Below, piece after piece: positions 1-10,907 of a DNA stretch of 64,000 bases. A program made the position numbers and the translations under genes. Location: assembly GCA_905221605.1 (NCBI GenBank), contig CAJNDS010000082.1, positions 1-64,000 of the forward strand, given 5' to 3'. Position 1 is the stretch's first letter; the number at the start of each line of letters is the position of its first letter. This stretch comes from Symbiodinium natans (Eukaryota; Sar; Dinophyceae; Suessiales; Symbiodiniaceae). The notes below the pieces were generated by a model, which was not told the origin of the DNA, did not search any database, and saw only the letters and a list, made by a program, of their open reading frames with translations.

Positions 1-93
1 TTCACACTGAGCTTGGACCCACGAAGTCGAAAACAGCGTGACTGCCTGTGTTTGCTTTGATTTAAGGCAAGAACAGTGCTGGTCGACTTCACA
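1..93 (+). repeat. Right end of 5' LTR (partial)
   Basis: This segment is repeated at 4049-4141 at roughly 94 percent identity. It ends in CACA immediately before unrelated sequence, as an LTR ends before the internal region. No convincing tRNA primer-binding site could be recognised in the bases that follow. Confidence 0.65.
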
Positions 94-548
94 ATTGGGG
101 GCTGTTCTGGGAAACTGTTCAGCTCTTGTGCCTACGGCCCCGCAGAGCATTGCTTGTCCGTCGCGGTCCGTGTCCAGGACGCGTGGACTGTGATCCACGC
201 TTGCGGCCTGATATCCAAGGCGCGGCGTGCTGCCGCCCGTTGCAGCCATGTCCCTTGAGGTATCAGGTCAGCCTGAAGGTGTTACCCTCCTTGAAGCCAT
301 CGAGAGTGGCGATGTGCCCGACCCTGCGCCATGAGTTACGTCGCTGGTGTAAAGAGACGGGCTCAAGGCCTTTCGACGGCGCAAGAAGCTGCGCTCTGGC
401 GCAAGGTGATGGGCTTTCCTGCACGACGTAGGAGAAGGAGGCGGAAGAAGAAAATGAGGAGGATGATAGCGAGCTTATCCCAGAAAGAGGTGTTGGAGGT
501 GACAAACCGCCGCGGGCGGATGTCCACGCCGCGGCAGGGGAGCTCGCG

Positions 549-869
549 ATGGCGCCCACAGGCACTGCCCGAACGCCAGATGCAGCGCCGGGGTCGTGGA
601 GCGGCCTTCCGGTCCACCGTCGACAGCAGGTTCGGCGCCGGGCGATGTACCGCCCCGATCAAGAGCCTGTGGCGGACTACTTGATGCGCGTGTCGAGGAT
701 TGTCCTAGCGCTGCACGCCCACGGAGTCGTCATGGACTCCCGCGACCTCGACACACTGAGCACCAAGGCCACTCTCCTCGCAGATGAATTCGCGCAGATC
801 GGAGGAGAAACCAAGATGGTCCGTCGCTGCGGACCAGGTTCTCGGTCGCGGCGCTTCGCCTATAGGTGA
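549..869 (+). pseudogene. Gag-like N-terminal segment (fragment)
   Basis: This short frame contains a helical, gag-like stretch near residues 34-85, with YRPDQEPVADYLMRV followed by a region reading LDTLSTKATLLADEF. It lies between the two LTR-like repeats and upstream of the better gag match at 1454, in the same strand direction. The frame has no good start context and stops at 867-869, so it is read as a fragment of a broken gag protein. The assignment rests on position and general character, not on a diagnostic motif. It could be a chance frame. Confidence 0.3.
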
Positions 870-1453
870 GGACCCCGAAGAAGCAGAGGATAATCAGCAT
901 GAGATCAAGTATATTGGGGAACTCATCTTAAGGAGCGAGCAAAGAGAAGGTTTGGAGCTCCCCGTCTGACGTGCCAGCAGAGAACGTTAGGTCCCTGTCT
1001 CCTGAGCCTGCCCATCCTGAGCGGGTGTGTCGGGCCCAGGCCCCCGCCTTGGAGGTCTACCAACTGCCAGGTCAGGCTTTGGCGGGCAGAGACTGCGGCC
1101 CGCGACCCAGAGTGCGGCGGAGATTCCCCTTTGCGTGCGAAGCTAGCGGCGCCAGAGATGGAGATAGAAGCCCTGAAGCGAGGTTCCGATCAGACCCGGT
1201 CACAAAATCCGGTGGGCGATCTCGCCGCCACCAACGCGGCCGACGGACCTCAGTGGTCAGGACCTCAGTGGTCACCTGGCCCACTCTCACGGATGACAAA
1301 TCAGATGCCAAGGATGTGGTTCTGTTTAGTAAGAATTCGAAGATGTTTGCGCGCTAGCAAACAACTGTCGCGGCATGAGTGCGCGAGAGAAGCTGCTTGC
1401 CTTGCGCGGTCGCTGCCGCGGTTCGCGTTTGAAGACGTACACTAACGCCTACC

Positions 1454-2081
1454 GTGCGCGTGGAAGTCAGGAGAGGTGACCCGCAAGCAGTCTACCAGCG
1501 CATTAAGACCAAGCACCTCATGTTCGGCGAGTCTCGCGAGGAGCGAGAGGTGCGGGTTGATGGCGAGCATGCCGCCCTCACCAAAACCAAGCTGACGGGG
1601 CACCAGTTCGAGCCTTTGTTCAAGGCTTCCATCGCAAACTCAGAGGGGTCGGACTCGGCAATACGTCCCGAGAGCTTTACCTCTCCTATCTCAGGAAGAT
1701 GCCGCCGTATCTTCAGAAGGAAATTAGGAGTGGCTTTGGGCAGGAGTTCCCAGGGATGGCGGCCCGCGAGGCCCACAGACCTGGGAAGAGTGCTCGTTTT
1801 GGAATACGAGCAGAGGGAGGCCGCTCACAGGGCCATCTCTCATTCAGTGTACTCGGCCATAAGTTCGCGGAAGTGGTCCTGCAGGTCGGTTATTAACCGC
1901 GGTTGGCACTGGTGGTGCTTCGAGTCGTTTCCAGGCCGGGGGTCGGAAGCCCAAAGACCCTGCAAAGCCGAAGAAAGCCTCCTTCAAAGAAGAAGGCTAT
2001 GGGCAACCCGAGACTCAAGCGAGCGCCGGCAGCCGCGGTGAAGTGGCCGGACCTCAGGGCAAAGTGCCGAGGACTACTTAG
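1454..2081 (+). pseudogene. Frameshifted retrotransposon gag core
   Basis: Three neighbouring segments read as one charged, alpha-helical capsid-like protein but sit in two frames. The first (1454-about 1650) includes AVYQRIKTKHLMFGESREE and GHQFEPLF. The second (about 1660-1740, the other frame) includes RELYLSYLRKMPPYLQKEI. The third (about 1776-1860, back in the first frame) includes LVLEYEQREAAHRAISHSV. A lysine-rich linker follows in a third frame up to a stop at 2079-2081. Such YLRKMP and LEYEQRE-type stretches fit gag proteins of retroelements that I associate with dinoflagellate genomes. At least three frameshifts make it non-functional. No CCHC zinc knuckle is visible. The first frame opens at a GTG, so no true start is claimed. 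Confidence 0.55.
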
Positions 2082-2113
2082 CAGCGTCGGACAGCCTTCT
2101 CAAGGCTCAAAGG

Positions 2114-2353
2114 ATGCAGAGTCGCATCCTTGAAGTGGCGGAGCAGCAGCTTCAGGAGCTGGACACTGTCCTGAAGCAAGAGGCCCAAGACGAGCGCGTA
2201 GAAGGCATGATAGAGGCCTTGCCGCTGAAACGTCGGAGACCTCCAGTGGAGGAGCCCAGCACGAGGAGGTGGGCCAGGGTGCCAGGCGGACCGTTTGGGT
2301 CGCCGGTACGACCATTACCCTGTTCGTGGTGCTGGTGCGTGCGGCGATCCTGA
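2114..2353 (+). pseudogene. Coiled-coil fragment of retroelement protein
   Basis: The frame begins with a glutamate- and leucine-rich heptad-like helix (residues 1-45, for example RILEVAEQQLQELDTVLKQE), followed by a basic patch KRRRP. It lies directly downstream of the gag core in the same direction. It probably belongs to the same degraded polyprotein, although no homology to a named domain was recognised. Confidence 0.3.
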
Positions 2354-2999
2354 TCAACCGCCTTGCCCACATCAAGCGCGGAAATGGTGCGGCCCATGAG
2401 GCGCGCCTTGTCCAGCTTAGTGGGCTCCGAGGCCACGTTCGAGGTGGTGAGCCGCAAAAGGAACGTGTTTGGGCTGCGGCCCAAGGCCTCATGTCTCCCT
2501 CACGGCCGAAGGAGGCGCGGACCTAGCGTAAATGGACGCAGTCAGGAGGTCCGCCTCAGGCGCATTGTTGCGGGGCAAGGTGGGAGCAGCGACGAGAAGT
2601 GTTTCTCTCAGCTGTCTGCCAAAAGCCGTGAGCTCTCGTGTTTCTAGGGGCTTGCGGGTCGTGTCCAGGCCGCAGCCCCCGCTGCTCAAAGCGCCATTCA
2701 GCCCATTAGGGACCAACCAGCCGCGTCGGTTGTGACTGCTTCAGGGTCGGTCGCCAAGACCCCATTCCCCAGCAAAAGAGGTGGAGTTCCTGACTGGTGG
2801 GTCGTACGTCCAGGCCGCCCAGGAGGTGCGGCCGGAGACACGCTTTTTGTCAGGACTTGTAGTCTCGACTGTCCTCGCTCGTTGTTTCAAGGGAGCATCC
2901 ACGAGGATCATCGCAGACGTTAGCCGCAGACATTGAAACGCCTGGCGGCTGCAGGCGCCGAGGTTCGCGGGGCTCCACCATGCGAAAGCTCTTTGCCAC

Positions 3000-3272
3000 T
3001 TGCGGCCTGACGGCGCGGTGCTTATAGTAGGTAGCTTGAACTTTACTACCAGCTCGAAAGCTAGCCGCGAAGTTGGGGCACGACTCGAGCTCGCGAGGTC
3101 GCGCGGCGCCGTCACCTCATACATCGAGGAGTTTGAGAGGATCTCTTCTGAGTCCCTCATCCTTGATGAGGCGGGGGCAAGGCGCCCTCAGCTTGAGAGG
3201 GCTTCCAGCAGCAACAGCAATGTAGGCCCGACAGCTTCTTCGCAGCAAGCGATCCCAGCCGGGGTTGAGTGA
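3000..3272 (+). pseudogene. Second gag-like segment (fragment)
   Basis: Around 3093-3140 the frame reads RGAVTSYIEEFERISSES. This resembles the signature of Ty3-type gag proteins, a short loop followed by V..Y...F..L and an acidic helix. The frame ends at 3270-3272 after a Ser/Gln-rich tail. It lies inside the LTR-bounded region and is probably a further gag remnant. A chance resemblance cannot be excluded because only one motif is seen. Confidence 0.3.
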
Positions 3273-3548
3273 AGCTGCGGCCTGCAGGCGCAGTGTGGCA
3301 CCGTGTTGCGGCACGGCACGCTGCATCACTCGTGCTTTCTTTCTGTATCGCAGCGTTGCTCGCTGCTTCACTTGTGTTTCTACACTTTTGCTTTGCTTGC
3401 GGGCGTAATGCCGCGGCAGGTTGGAGACCTGCCCCTTTTGCTTACCCCGCCACTTTCCCCGCGCAGCCATGCCTGTGGCCCATCCCAGTCGCGGCTATGC
3501 GCCCACCGAGTCTGGGACCTCCGTAGTAGTGTAGTTCCGATCGGAGAG

Positions 3549-3570
3549 TAGCCGTAGCCGTAGCCGTAGC
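3549..3570 (+). repeat. (AGCCGT) short tandem repeat
   Basis: Three to four copies of AGCCGT occur in a row upstream of the 3' LTR end. The hexamer contains CCGTAGCC, which is also the 5' end of the dinoflagellate spliced leader. This is noted without claiming that it is one. Confidence 0.6.
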
Positions 3571-3942
3571 TTAGGCTTGTAATGTGCAGTGTACCATAGT
3601 TTTCCTAAGAGCTGCAGAAGTAGCACGAGCACTCAAGTCTCAGAGCATGGAGCCTCACCACCGGCCGTGCTAAAAGGTCGGGACCGCCTCCCTGTTTTGG
3701 ATGGTTGGTTAGGTGGGTTGCCGGTCGTGGGATCGTTGCCGTTCGTGCGTGCCGAGGTAGTGTCCTGATGCTCTGATGTTCGTGCGGGCACCACCCGTGT
3801 CGCGCGACGGTTTCACCCCTCCTGCGTAATGTTATTCACCGGAGCCTCGACTGCGGGGTGAATGTGAGCAGACATGAGTGCGTGTGCAACTGTGACTCTG
3901 CAGCCAATAGAATTTTCACTTGTTTAGTAATTCATTTGAACG

Positions 3943-3958
3943 CCAGTTTTGGCTCAAG
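3943..3958 (+). other. Spliced-leader-like 16-mer
   Basis: The sequence CCAGTTTTGGCTCAAG matches the 3' part of the conserved dinoflagellate spliced leader (CCATTTTGGCTCAAG) except for one inserted G. It is followed by TA rather than GT, so it is not the exon end of a spliced-leader RNA gene. A relic from a trans-spliced transcript, or coincidence, are the alternatives. It sits about 90 bases before the LTR-like repeat. Confidence 0.35.
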
Positions 3959-4048
3959 TATGGAGCTAGACTTGTGCCTTTGCGCACGGTAGTTTCGCGC
4001 AGCAGCTTTTAGGTTGCTGTGCGGTCCGACCGGACGCCAGGTCGTAGG

Positions 4049-4141
4049 TTCACACTGAGCTTGGACCCACGAAGTCGAAAACAGCGTGACCGCCTGTGTT
4101 TGCTTTGGCTTAAGCAAGACCAGTGCTGGTCGACTTTCACA
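4049..4141 (+). repeat. Right end of 3' LTR
   Basis: This is the second copy of the sequence at 1-93. Unrelated sequence starts at 4142 (GGGTA...), which would be the host flank. A TATAAAAG motif follows at about 4162. Confidence 0.6.
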
Positions 4142-6660
4142 GGGTAGGTTTGGAGGAGGCCCTATAAAAGTTTCAACTTTTTGTGCTTTATCAGGAAAAC
4201 CTAGGGATTCAGGAAGTAAAAATTACAACATAGGCTCAAACCTACCCTTGGAAACGGCAGAAGCAGAACGATACGCGCCGCCGACCGTGCGGCGACATGG
4301 TGTAATTGGATCACGTCCTCACTCGATTCGTGGCCCGTGACGTACATTCACTCCCGCAAGTGGCCCTGACAGGTAGCCACTTTCGTGGCGCTGACAGCCC
4401 ACTTTTTGGTCACAGTACGCACCAAAGCCTAAGCTTTGGTCTCCCGCTGCTAGAGTTGTCCGAGTTTTCTTGTGCAGAGCTAAAGACTGGAAGCCGCAGC
4501 GTGGGTAAGCTTAGGATCCCGAGAAAGAGAAATTTCGGAGTGCCATCCCATGTTGAGCATGCACCGCCTGGCTGGTATCTCAATATGTTTGCACCAAGTC
4601 GCCAATCGCCAAAACAAAAAGCACAAGTAAGCACCAACATCGTCAATTAAAGAGGGCCCCTCCGAGGGGCAAGCCTCGGCGCGACCCATGCAGCCATGCA
4701 AACGTTAACGATGCACCCAGGCTCCATCGCTGTATTTGCCGGCCACTTCGATTGAACAAATGGGTCTTTCCCACAACAGGGGCGCCCCTGATGCTAGCCC
4801 TTGTTGTAGGAACCTCCAAACAGTGGTACAACACGATTTTCAGGCGCCCGAAACCACTTTGATTGAACAAATGTGGAATCCGTGCGGAGCGTGAACCTTG
4901 ACCAAAGGAGGAAATACATCAACATCATATGCATTTGATACTCATGGTCATCATAAACAGAATATGACAACTTCAACATCGAACTCCAAGATCACCCCCC
5001 ATTCGCACAAAGGGTAGAACCTGAACCAACACAAATCAGATGCCCGCACGGGCCTTCAGGGCACGCTTGACTTTGCGGCTCGCCGTGCTGCGGTCCGAAT
5101 CGCTGTCTTCACGCCTGGGAAGATCTTTCGGGCTGTGGTCTTTTATCGCTTGATCTCACCTGGGTTAAGACAACGGCAACCTTTCAAATCAACACAACAC
5201 ACTTAGTCACTTAGACGCTTGTGGGACTTGATTATTGGCTTCAGGACTGCAGCCGCCTGTACTTTTACTGGTTGAAACTTTCGAGTCTTCTTGGACTTCA
5301 GGTCGCGAGAATGACATGTAGGCACCTGCTAACCAGCCTTTGACAGCAGAAAGCACGAATCTGCAAGTGTGACCCTACAACCCAACCTGCTTCGAAAGAA
5401 GCATAACTCCTCTGCCCCGCCAGATTTCGGATGCCGAGGGCCAAGGATGCACTGAGAACGAGGAATTTCCTCATTCAACACTAGGATTCTTAAACTATAC
5501 AACATGCCAGTAATCCTTACTTTCCCAGGGACCGTCCTTGTTTATTTATCATATAGTCGGGTTTCATGTAAGCTCCGTGCCGCTTTTCCCACCAACGGAC
5601 CTGAGTGTTCAGGAATCCGTCTAGACATGGTCGGTTCTCTAAATTGACCTTTCCTTGGTTCCCCTACCCTAAATATCAAGGGGCTGCGGGTGCGTCGGAA
5701 GTGGTATCCCAAAGGAATGATTGAAAGAAGCGACCACACGGAGGACAAGGGTTTATGGCTGAGGTGCTGGAATTGTGTAGATCCTCTATCTTGCTGACAG
5801 AGGATCTCGAACATGCGCCCCGATCCCCGAAAGCGAGCAACAACTTTGCACTTGAGGTTTCCGGGATGTTTCTGAGCAGGTCAGGATTTCGGCTCAGCTT
5901 TGCTGAAGAACCGAGTAGCCGGAACAAAACCCAGGGCCCATAAATCCTGTCATGCGCTGCGTCGGGTGCCTTAGTCCTAAGAGACGCTGGCAGATGAGGG
6001 CGCCGGAGCGACTCCAAAACACAGGTATGTGCCCAGGGAGCCCCCCAGACTCTTTAGGTAGGGCGCTGTACAAGCATGAAACGTGCTCGATTGAGAGACG
6101 TCTTGGCATGAAGAGTTGACTTGGGGATGTGGGAGCAATGGCGCAAAACGGCCGCAAATAGATAATAACTTCTGGGCATGATTCAACTGACGCTGCAAAT
6201 TTTAGGGTTTAGTGAAAGATTAAAACTGCGGAAGGCTTCGGATTTGTTGGCTTGAGGGAAGCCCGAACAAAGAGCCCGGCGGTGCTAGAACAGCCTGTCG
6301 CACGGATGTATTGGCCAGTTGCCGTGTGGCTGTTGCTTCGGCTCCTTGTCAACTTGGTCATATCATGTGCTTCAGCTAAAGCTGTCCACAAGCAACGGTG
6401 CAAACGGGTTTAACTTCCCGCAGCCCCTAAACCAGCTCCTCACCACTATTCTTGGCTTCTTTCCCGACCAAAGTGGCCACAGTCAAGTTGGGCAGCGTCC
6501 TGTCCAGCCATCTTTTCATGCTCCTGGCTGTTGCAGCTGGTGCCAGTTCAGGACTTAGTGGCAAAGGGTCTACAGCAGATGGGACTTGCAAGCCAGGATG
6601 TGATCGCCGTCCGCACTTCACGGCTTTATGCCCCGTACTCCCCTCCAATGCAAGTTTCCC
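4142..6660. other. Non-genic stretch, no recognised feature
   Basis: Frames are short and overlap on both strands without a domain or a codon pattern that favours one. There are no long repeats or microsatellites. A short GC-rich hairpin lies near 4650-4675. I see nothing else that can be supported. Confidence 0.5.
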
Positions 6661-6663
6661 TTA

Positions 6664-6698
6664 TCCTTAAACCTTAAACCCTAAACCCTAAACCCTAT
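6664..6698 (-). repeat. Interstitial telomere-like tract
   Basis: Four near-perfect CCTTAAA/CCCTAAA heptamers. This is the first such tract from the left of the window. Confidence 0.85.
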
Positions 6699-7155
6699 CC
6701 AACAAGCTGTTTTGGTCCGACCGTCCTGCTCTTGCGCTTGCGGCGCCTCGCGCTGCGGGAGGCACGCCTTTCAAAAAGTTTCTCGAGGGTCCACGTTGCA
6801 GAGAGCACTGCTCTGATTTCTATGCACTTGCCACGGGCACAGAAGCAAGCACTCCCGTAAGCCTGCGCACTTCCCAAGCGTAGGAGAAACCCTCAAGTAC
6901 CAGAAAATTTTATGATCCTTGAAGGTACCCAAACGTTTGGAAACCTCAACTGGCAAGAAGCGGCATGAGGCTCTGGCTTGCGCGGGCTTCGGCTGCATGT
7001 CCTCCGTGGCTTCAGGTACTCCGGCAGGTCTGCCTTGGAGGTGAAGGGGCGAGGCTTTACCTAGTGAGTCTTAGTAGGGAATGAGGGAATGAGATACCCT
7101 AGATATTCCCGAAAAAAGGCATATACATACAAAAAAAAAATAAATAACTAAAAAA

Positions 7156-7173
7156 CATATATATATATATATG
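7156..7173. repeat. (AT)n microsatellite
   Basis: Alternating AT lies next to an A-rich segment (7130-7155). Confidence 0.85.
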
Positions 7174-7439
7174 GTCACCCGCCCCCCAGACCCACCTGTG
7201 AGCTTCTTCCCCTTTTTTTGAAATGTGCATTCGTCCATTGCTGTGCTTGAGGTCTCTTGAAAACACCGTAAATAACGCTGATTCTTGTCTTCGTGCAGTG
7301 GCTCTACTTGGCCCACACGAGTAATATGGTATTTACAGCACTTTTGGCTCTTACCTACACAAAAACCCCAAGCGATGTTTATGCATTTAAACATCATGAT
7401 TTACTATACGTATTTCGTGTGCGTTTTTCTATGTACTTT

Positions 7440-8640
7440 CAAGAATGAAGAGGAGTGAGGGCTTAAATTTTCATGTACTTGTGAAATCTTCCCCTGAGAA
7501 TAAGATTTTTTAACGGAGTTAAAATGGAGGAGTGAGGGTTGGGGTTGGGGCGTTTAGGGTGCTTGGACTAAATATACCTTGCCTTTTCTAAAGCATTTTT
7601 CCAAGGATTAGTAGAGGGCTGAGGGCTTAAGTACTCATGTAATTATTAACCAACCTCCCTATAATCATCAAATCAGCCACCTACAATCATCAAATCTTCC
7701 AATTGTTTTTGATGGATTAAAGTGGAGGAGGGTTTAGGGTGGAGGTTTTAAGGTGCTGGGATTAACTAGATTATCTACTCATAATATGTCCACCGTGAAG
7801 GATTAAGGTGGAGGGGCTGAAGTACTCATGGAATCATTGAATTCCTGTAATAGTTAATGTGTTTTGAGTGATAAAGGTGGAGGAGTGAAAGTTGTAGCTA
7901 TTTTTTTGAGATCAAGGTGGAGGAGTGAGGGTCTAAGGTTGAGGGCTCAAGTACTCAAATCCTTCTAAGGCATGCTTCTTACTTGGGGGGGAGGTTTCTA
8001 CTGTTCGAGTATTGTATTTAATCCCACCCGAAACCCTCACTCCTCCACCTTGACTCCGTCAAAACATGCTTCGTTAATGTACTATGTGAGCATTGGCACC
8101 CTGTCTCCCCTACCCCAAACCCTCGCTCCTCCATCTTAACTCCTTCCAAATAATAATTAATTCATTATTGGCCCTAACCCTCCCAACCGCAACTTATTGA
8201 CTCCGTTAAAAAGTACTTCATTCTTAGGGGGAGAATTAAGAATTGCATGAAGACTCATGCCCTCACTCCTCCATCTGAATTGTTTAAAGCAATTGTATTG
8301 TTAAAAAAAACTATCCAGCACCCTAAGCCCTCTCAACCCTAAACCCTCCTCCCTCAATCCCTCAAAATTATGATTAGGGGGGATTTAGTGATTGCATGAG
8401 TGCTTAAGCTCCCACTCTCTCCACCACCCTGAACGTTCACACCTCCACCCTGATCCTCCAAGAAAAAGTGTTTTTATTAGGGGAAGAATTGAGAATTGCA
8501 TGAATGCTTAAGCCCTCACTCCTAGATCTTATTTCTTTACAAAATTCTTAACAATAAGGGGTAATATATTATTTGTGCATTATGTTGAATGATTCCCAGC
8601 ACCCTAAACCCTCTCCACCTGCCCACTCTCACCCTCCGTA
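7440..8640. repeat. Inverted array of degenerate ~100-bp units
   Basis: The left half (to about 8000) repeats GGAGGAGTGAGGG-type motifs, for example 7526-7538 and 7919-7931, together with GAGGGCTTAAGTACTCATG. The right half repeats the complement, CCCTCACTCCTCC, at 8034-8046 and 8260-8272, with a one-base variant at 8120-8132, and AATTGCATGAATGCTTAAG. The region is richer in A/T than its flanks. Units are diverged and separated by roughly 60-150 bases. The two halves therefore form one large imperfect inverted repeat centred near 8.0 kb. No coding frame is supported. Telomere-like words such as GGGTTTAGGG are mixed in. Confidence 0.7.
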
Positions 8641-8718
8641 CCCCGCCTCTCACAGAGATACTATTTTTGAAAATTGCTGTGTATTCCCAAAGTTTCCTGA
8701 ATGCTCTCCCTCTATTCT

Positions 8719-8866
8719 CAGATTCTCACATTTACTGGCCATACACTGCCAGATTCCCAGATCTGCTGGCCCTATGTTGCCAGATTCTAAGATGCACAGA
8801 TTTCTGAAGATAGGGTGAGAAAATCTGGGAATCTGGGAATCTGGGGTCAGAAGATCTGAGAATCTG
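8719..8866. repeat. Nested palindromic element
   Basis: CAGATTCTCA at 8719-8728 pairs with TGAGAATCTG at 8857-8866. CAGATTCCCAGAT at 8750-8762 pairs with ATCTGGGAATCTG at 8823-8835. The nested inverted repeats would fold into one long hairpin, as a miniature inverted-repeat element would. Confidence 0.65.
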
Positions 8867-8880
8867 CGTTTGGGAATTTT

Positions 8881-10300
8881 TGACGATCTTTAAACGAGAG
8901 GTAGGTCTGGGTAGCTCAGGGTTCAGGGTGTAGGCTGATGATCCACTGCAAGGGTGCTGTCTCAGGGCAGCTCAACATGGCTTCGGGCCGGGGGCTCAGA
9001 TGCGCACTACGACATGTGCCAACAAAAGGCTACAGGGGCTACAGGGTGGAGAGGATGCAACTCTCCATGTTTCCTTTCGGAACGCTTTGCCTTTCCTAAA
9101 GGAGAGGCGTTTGAACATGTCTTCGAAGATAGCTCTAGCCCTGTCCAAAAAGGTTACTGTTTATGAAGGCATCGACCCCATTTCCCAGCTTTGGTGCACT
9201 CAGTCTCGCGCAGGGTTTACAGGTTGATCATCGGAGAAGGCAGGAGCCACTTGAACCTCCGCCAGACTCTTTCAGATTCTTCAACGAATGATAATAGTAA
9301 TAAAAAATACTAATAATATCAATTAAGAATAATAAGAACAGCAATAATAATAAAACAAATCATAATAAAGCATCAGTGGATGCGTAGGAGGAATCACTCA
9401 CAAGAGCGTTGAGCACCGGGCAGGGACGTTCCGAGCGGACTCTGGAAGCTCACCTTGCAAGAGAACCCTGTTGACAGGATGATGAAGGTATGATGAAAGG
9501 TTTCAGGGCTGTGCGCAGGCCTGTTTCTGTCAAGACTGACACTAGTGGAGTGAAGGTATGGGACGAGCCGATCTTCCGAACTTGACGGCATGCCGGGCCC
9601 GCAGCTGATCAGCTTGATCTGCAATGGCTCAGGACCTGGGTTTGCGAACGCAAATAAGCAGTGGACAACAACTGTTGCTGCAAATGTCTGTTGCTGCAAT
9701 GGCCTCCGAAGATGCCGTTCTTGTTGGCCATCCGCCTCGCACCCCGATTTTGTCCCTAGTTTGCGCAACTCGAACTTTGGTAGGTCACAGGCTGTTGCAT
9801 TGTTGTTCGCAAAGAATGCTTTGCTCCGCTGAGTGCTTGGCCGAACTGCCAGCTGTGCCATGTCAGAGGAACCGAAGCAAACGTACCTCAGCAAAACAGC
9901 CTCTGACGAACAACTCCGAAAGCTCACTTTGGGCTATTGCCATAGTCCCCCAAACCTTAAAGCCTGAAGCCTAAATCCTAGACTCTAATCCATGTCACGC
10001 CTGGAGCCCTTCAAAGGAGCCCGGGACCCCAGGCGCAGCGCTGCCATCGGGCTCCAGGACGACAGCGGTCAGGACCTTGAACCGTTCTTGTGAAAGGACT
10101 TTCTAGCCCTAAACCCAAAACTCTATCTAAGGGAAATTTCATGGTCCCTTTGTATGGGTCTTGAAATGCGGACCGCTTAAAAACCTGGTAACACCCAGGC
10201 AGGGAAAGAAGGTATCTGAAGGGACTATGCAACTTCCCTTAGATTCTAAGCCGTCCTCCATTTTGCAAAATTTGCACGGAAGGCTTGAGGAACAGCCGCC
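8881..10300. other. Non-genic stretch with A/T-rich patch
   Basis: The only compositional feature is an AAT-rich patch at 9285-9372. Frames of up to 177 codons overlap on both strands at 9394-9974 without a recognisable domain, so none is called a gene. Confidence 0.5.
9285..9372. repeat. (AAT)-rich low-complexity tract
   Basis: Imperfect AAT/ATA repeats in otherwise GC-balanced DNA. Confidence 0.8.
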
Positions 10301-10307
10301 TTGAAAT

Positions 10308-10308
<1 letters not shown>

Positions 10309-10353
<45 letters not shown>
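10309..10353 (+). repeat. (CAG)15 microsatellite
   Basis: Fifteen uninterrupted CAG units, followed by CGGCAGCGG variants. It translates to polyleucine or polyglutamine in open frames, but no gene context is visible. Confidence 0.95.
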
Positions 10354-10355
<2 letters not shown>

Positions 10356-10620
10356 GCAGCGGCGTCAGCGTTGCAATCCGAAGAAACAAAAGGCGAGGGC
10401 TCATGCTCAGTGAACTTGATTGAATGTGCCCCTCACGATACACAGCAGCCATAAACCAAAAAAAAAAACCTTAAAATTTGGTTCTAGCAAAGGTTTGGAA
10501 GACTAAACGGTGCCACGAGTTTTGGAACTCCGAAGAGAACACAAAACCTTTACAAGGTCTCTGCAGGACACAGAGGGTTTCTGCTAAACCCTCTATCCTA
10601 ATGTTTTGAAAATTCTATAT

Positions 10621-10664
10621 TTTAAACCTTAAACTCTAAACCCTACACCCTAAACCCCAAACCA
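10621..10664 (-). repeat. Interstitial telomere-like tract
   Basis: Degenerate CCCTAAA heptamers with variants CTCTAAA and CCCTACA. Confidence 0.8.
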
Positions 10665-10778
10665 ACAGGAGGTCCAAGCTTGCTGCTCCATGGCGAGCAC
10701 ACTCCAGCCGCCTTAAAGGCGAGGCCGCTCGTTCTCAAAGGCGCTGAGCTAGGGGTAGGGCCCTTATACTTAGGGTGT

Positions 10779-10907
10779 AGGGTTTCGGGTTTAAGGCAAT
10801 ATGCCCAAGTAAGGTAGTCTTGAAGCCAGTAAGGGAATTTAGGGTTTCGGGTTTAGGGTAGAAGGCAAGATTCCCACACGTGGTGGTCTTAAACCCAGTA
10901 AGGGAAC
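10779..10907 (+). repeat. Two tandem copies of a ~60-bp unit
   Basis: Both copies (10779-10836 and 10841-10907) start with AGGGTTTCGGGTTT and end with a CAGTAAGGGA-type sequence. On the minus strand both read SLTGFKTT followed by NLAFYPKP or HIALNPKP. The second copy also resembles 20683-20735, so part of it is dispersed. Confidence 0.7.

Larger units (their letters stand above)
1..4141 (+). mobile_element. Decayed gag-only LTR-type retroelement
   Basis: The sequence at 1-93 recurs at 4049-4141 with about six differences, including two one-base indels. Both copies end in ...GGTCGACTT(T)CACA, and the sequence diverges abruptly afterwards. This is what the right ends of a 5' and a 3' LTR look like, and CA is the usual LTR terminus. 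Between them are gag-like segments broken by frameshifts, on the plus strand. I found no reverse transcriptase, protease or integrase motif, so this would be a non-autonomous or internally deleted element. The left part of the 5' LTR lies outside the window, so the left boundary and target-site duplication cannot be seen. The start of the 3' LTR is not resolved; it should lie between about 3.3 and 3.7 kb. The LTR-element call is inferred; the direct repeat is seen. Confidence 0.6.

Noticed and set aside
3943-3958. Spliced-leader RNA gene
   Set aside because: The leader match is partial, has an inserted base, and is not followed by the GT donor.
6452-6670. 72-codon frame with a signal-peptide-like start
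   Set aside because: The hydrophobic stretch LFMLLAVAAGASS is suggestive, but there is no homology, no second exon, and overlapping frames of similar length exist on both strands.
7440-8640. CRISPR-like array
   Set aside because: Units are diverged, spacing is irregular, the halves are inverted, and the DNA is eukaryotic.
9394-9927. 177-codon minus-strand frame
   Set aside because: Opposed by frames of 80 and 116 codons on the plus strand, no domain, low-complexity Ser/Pro content.
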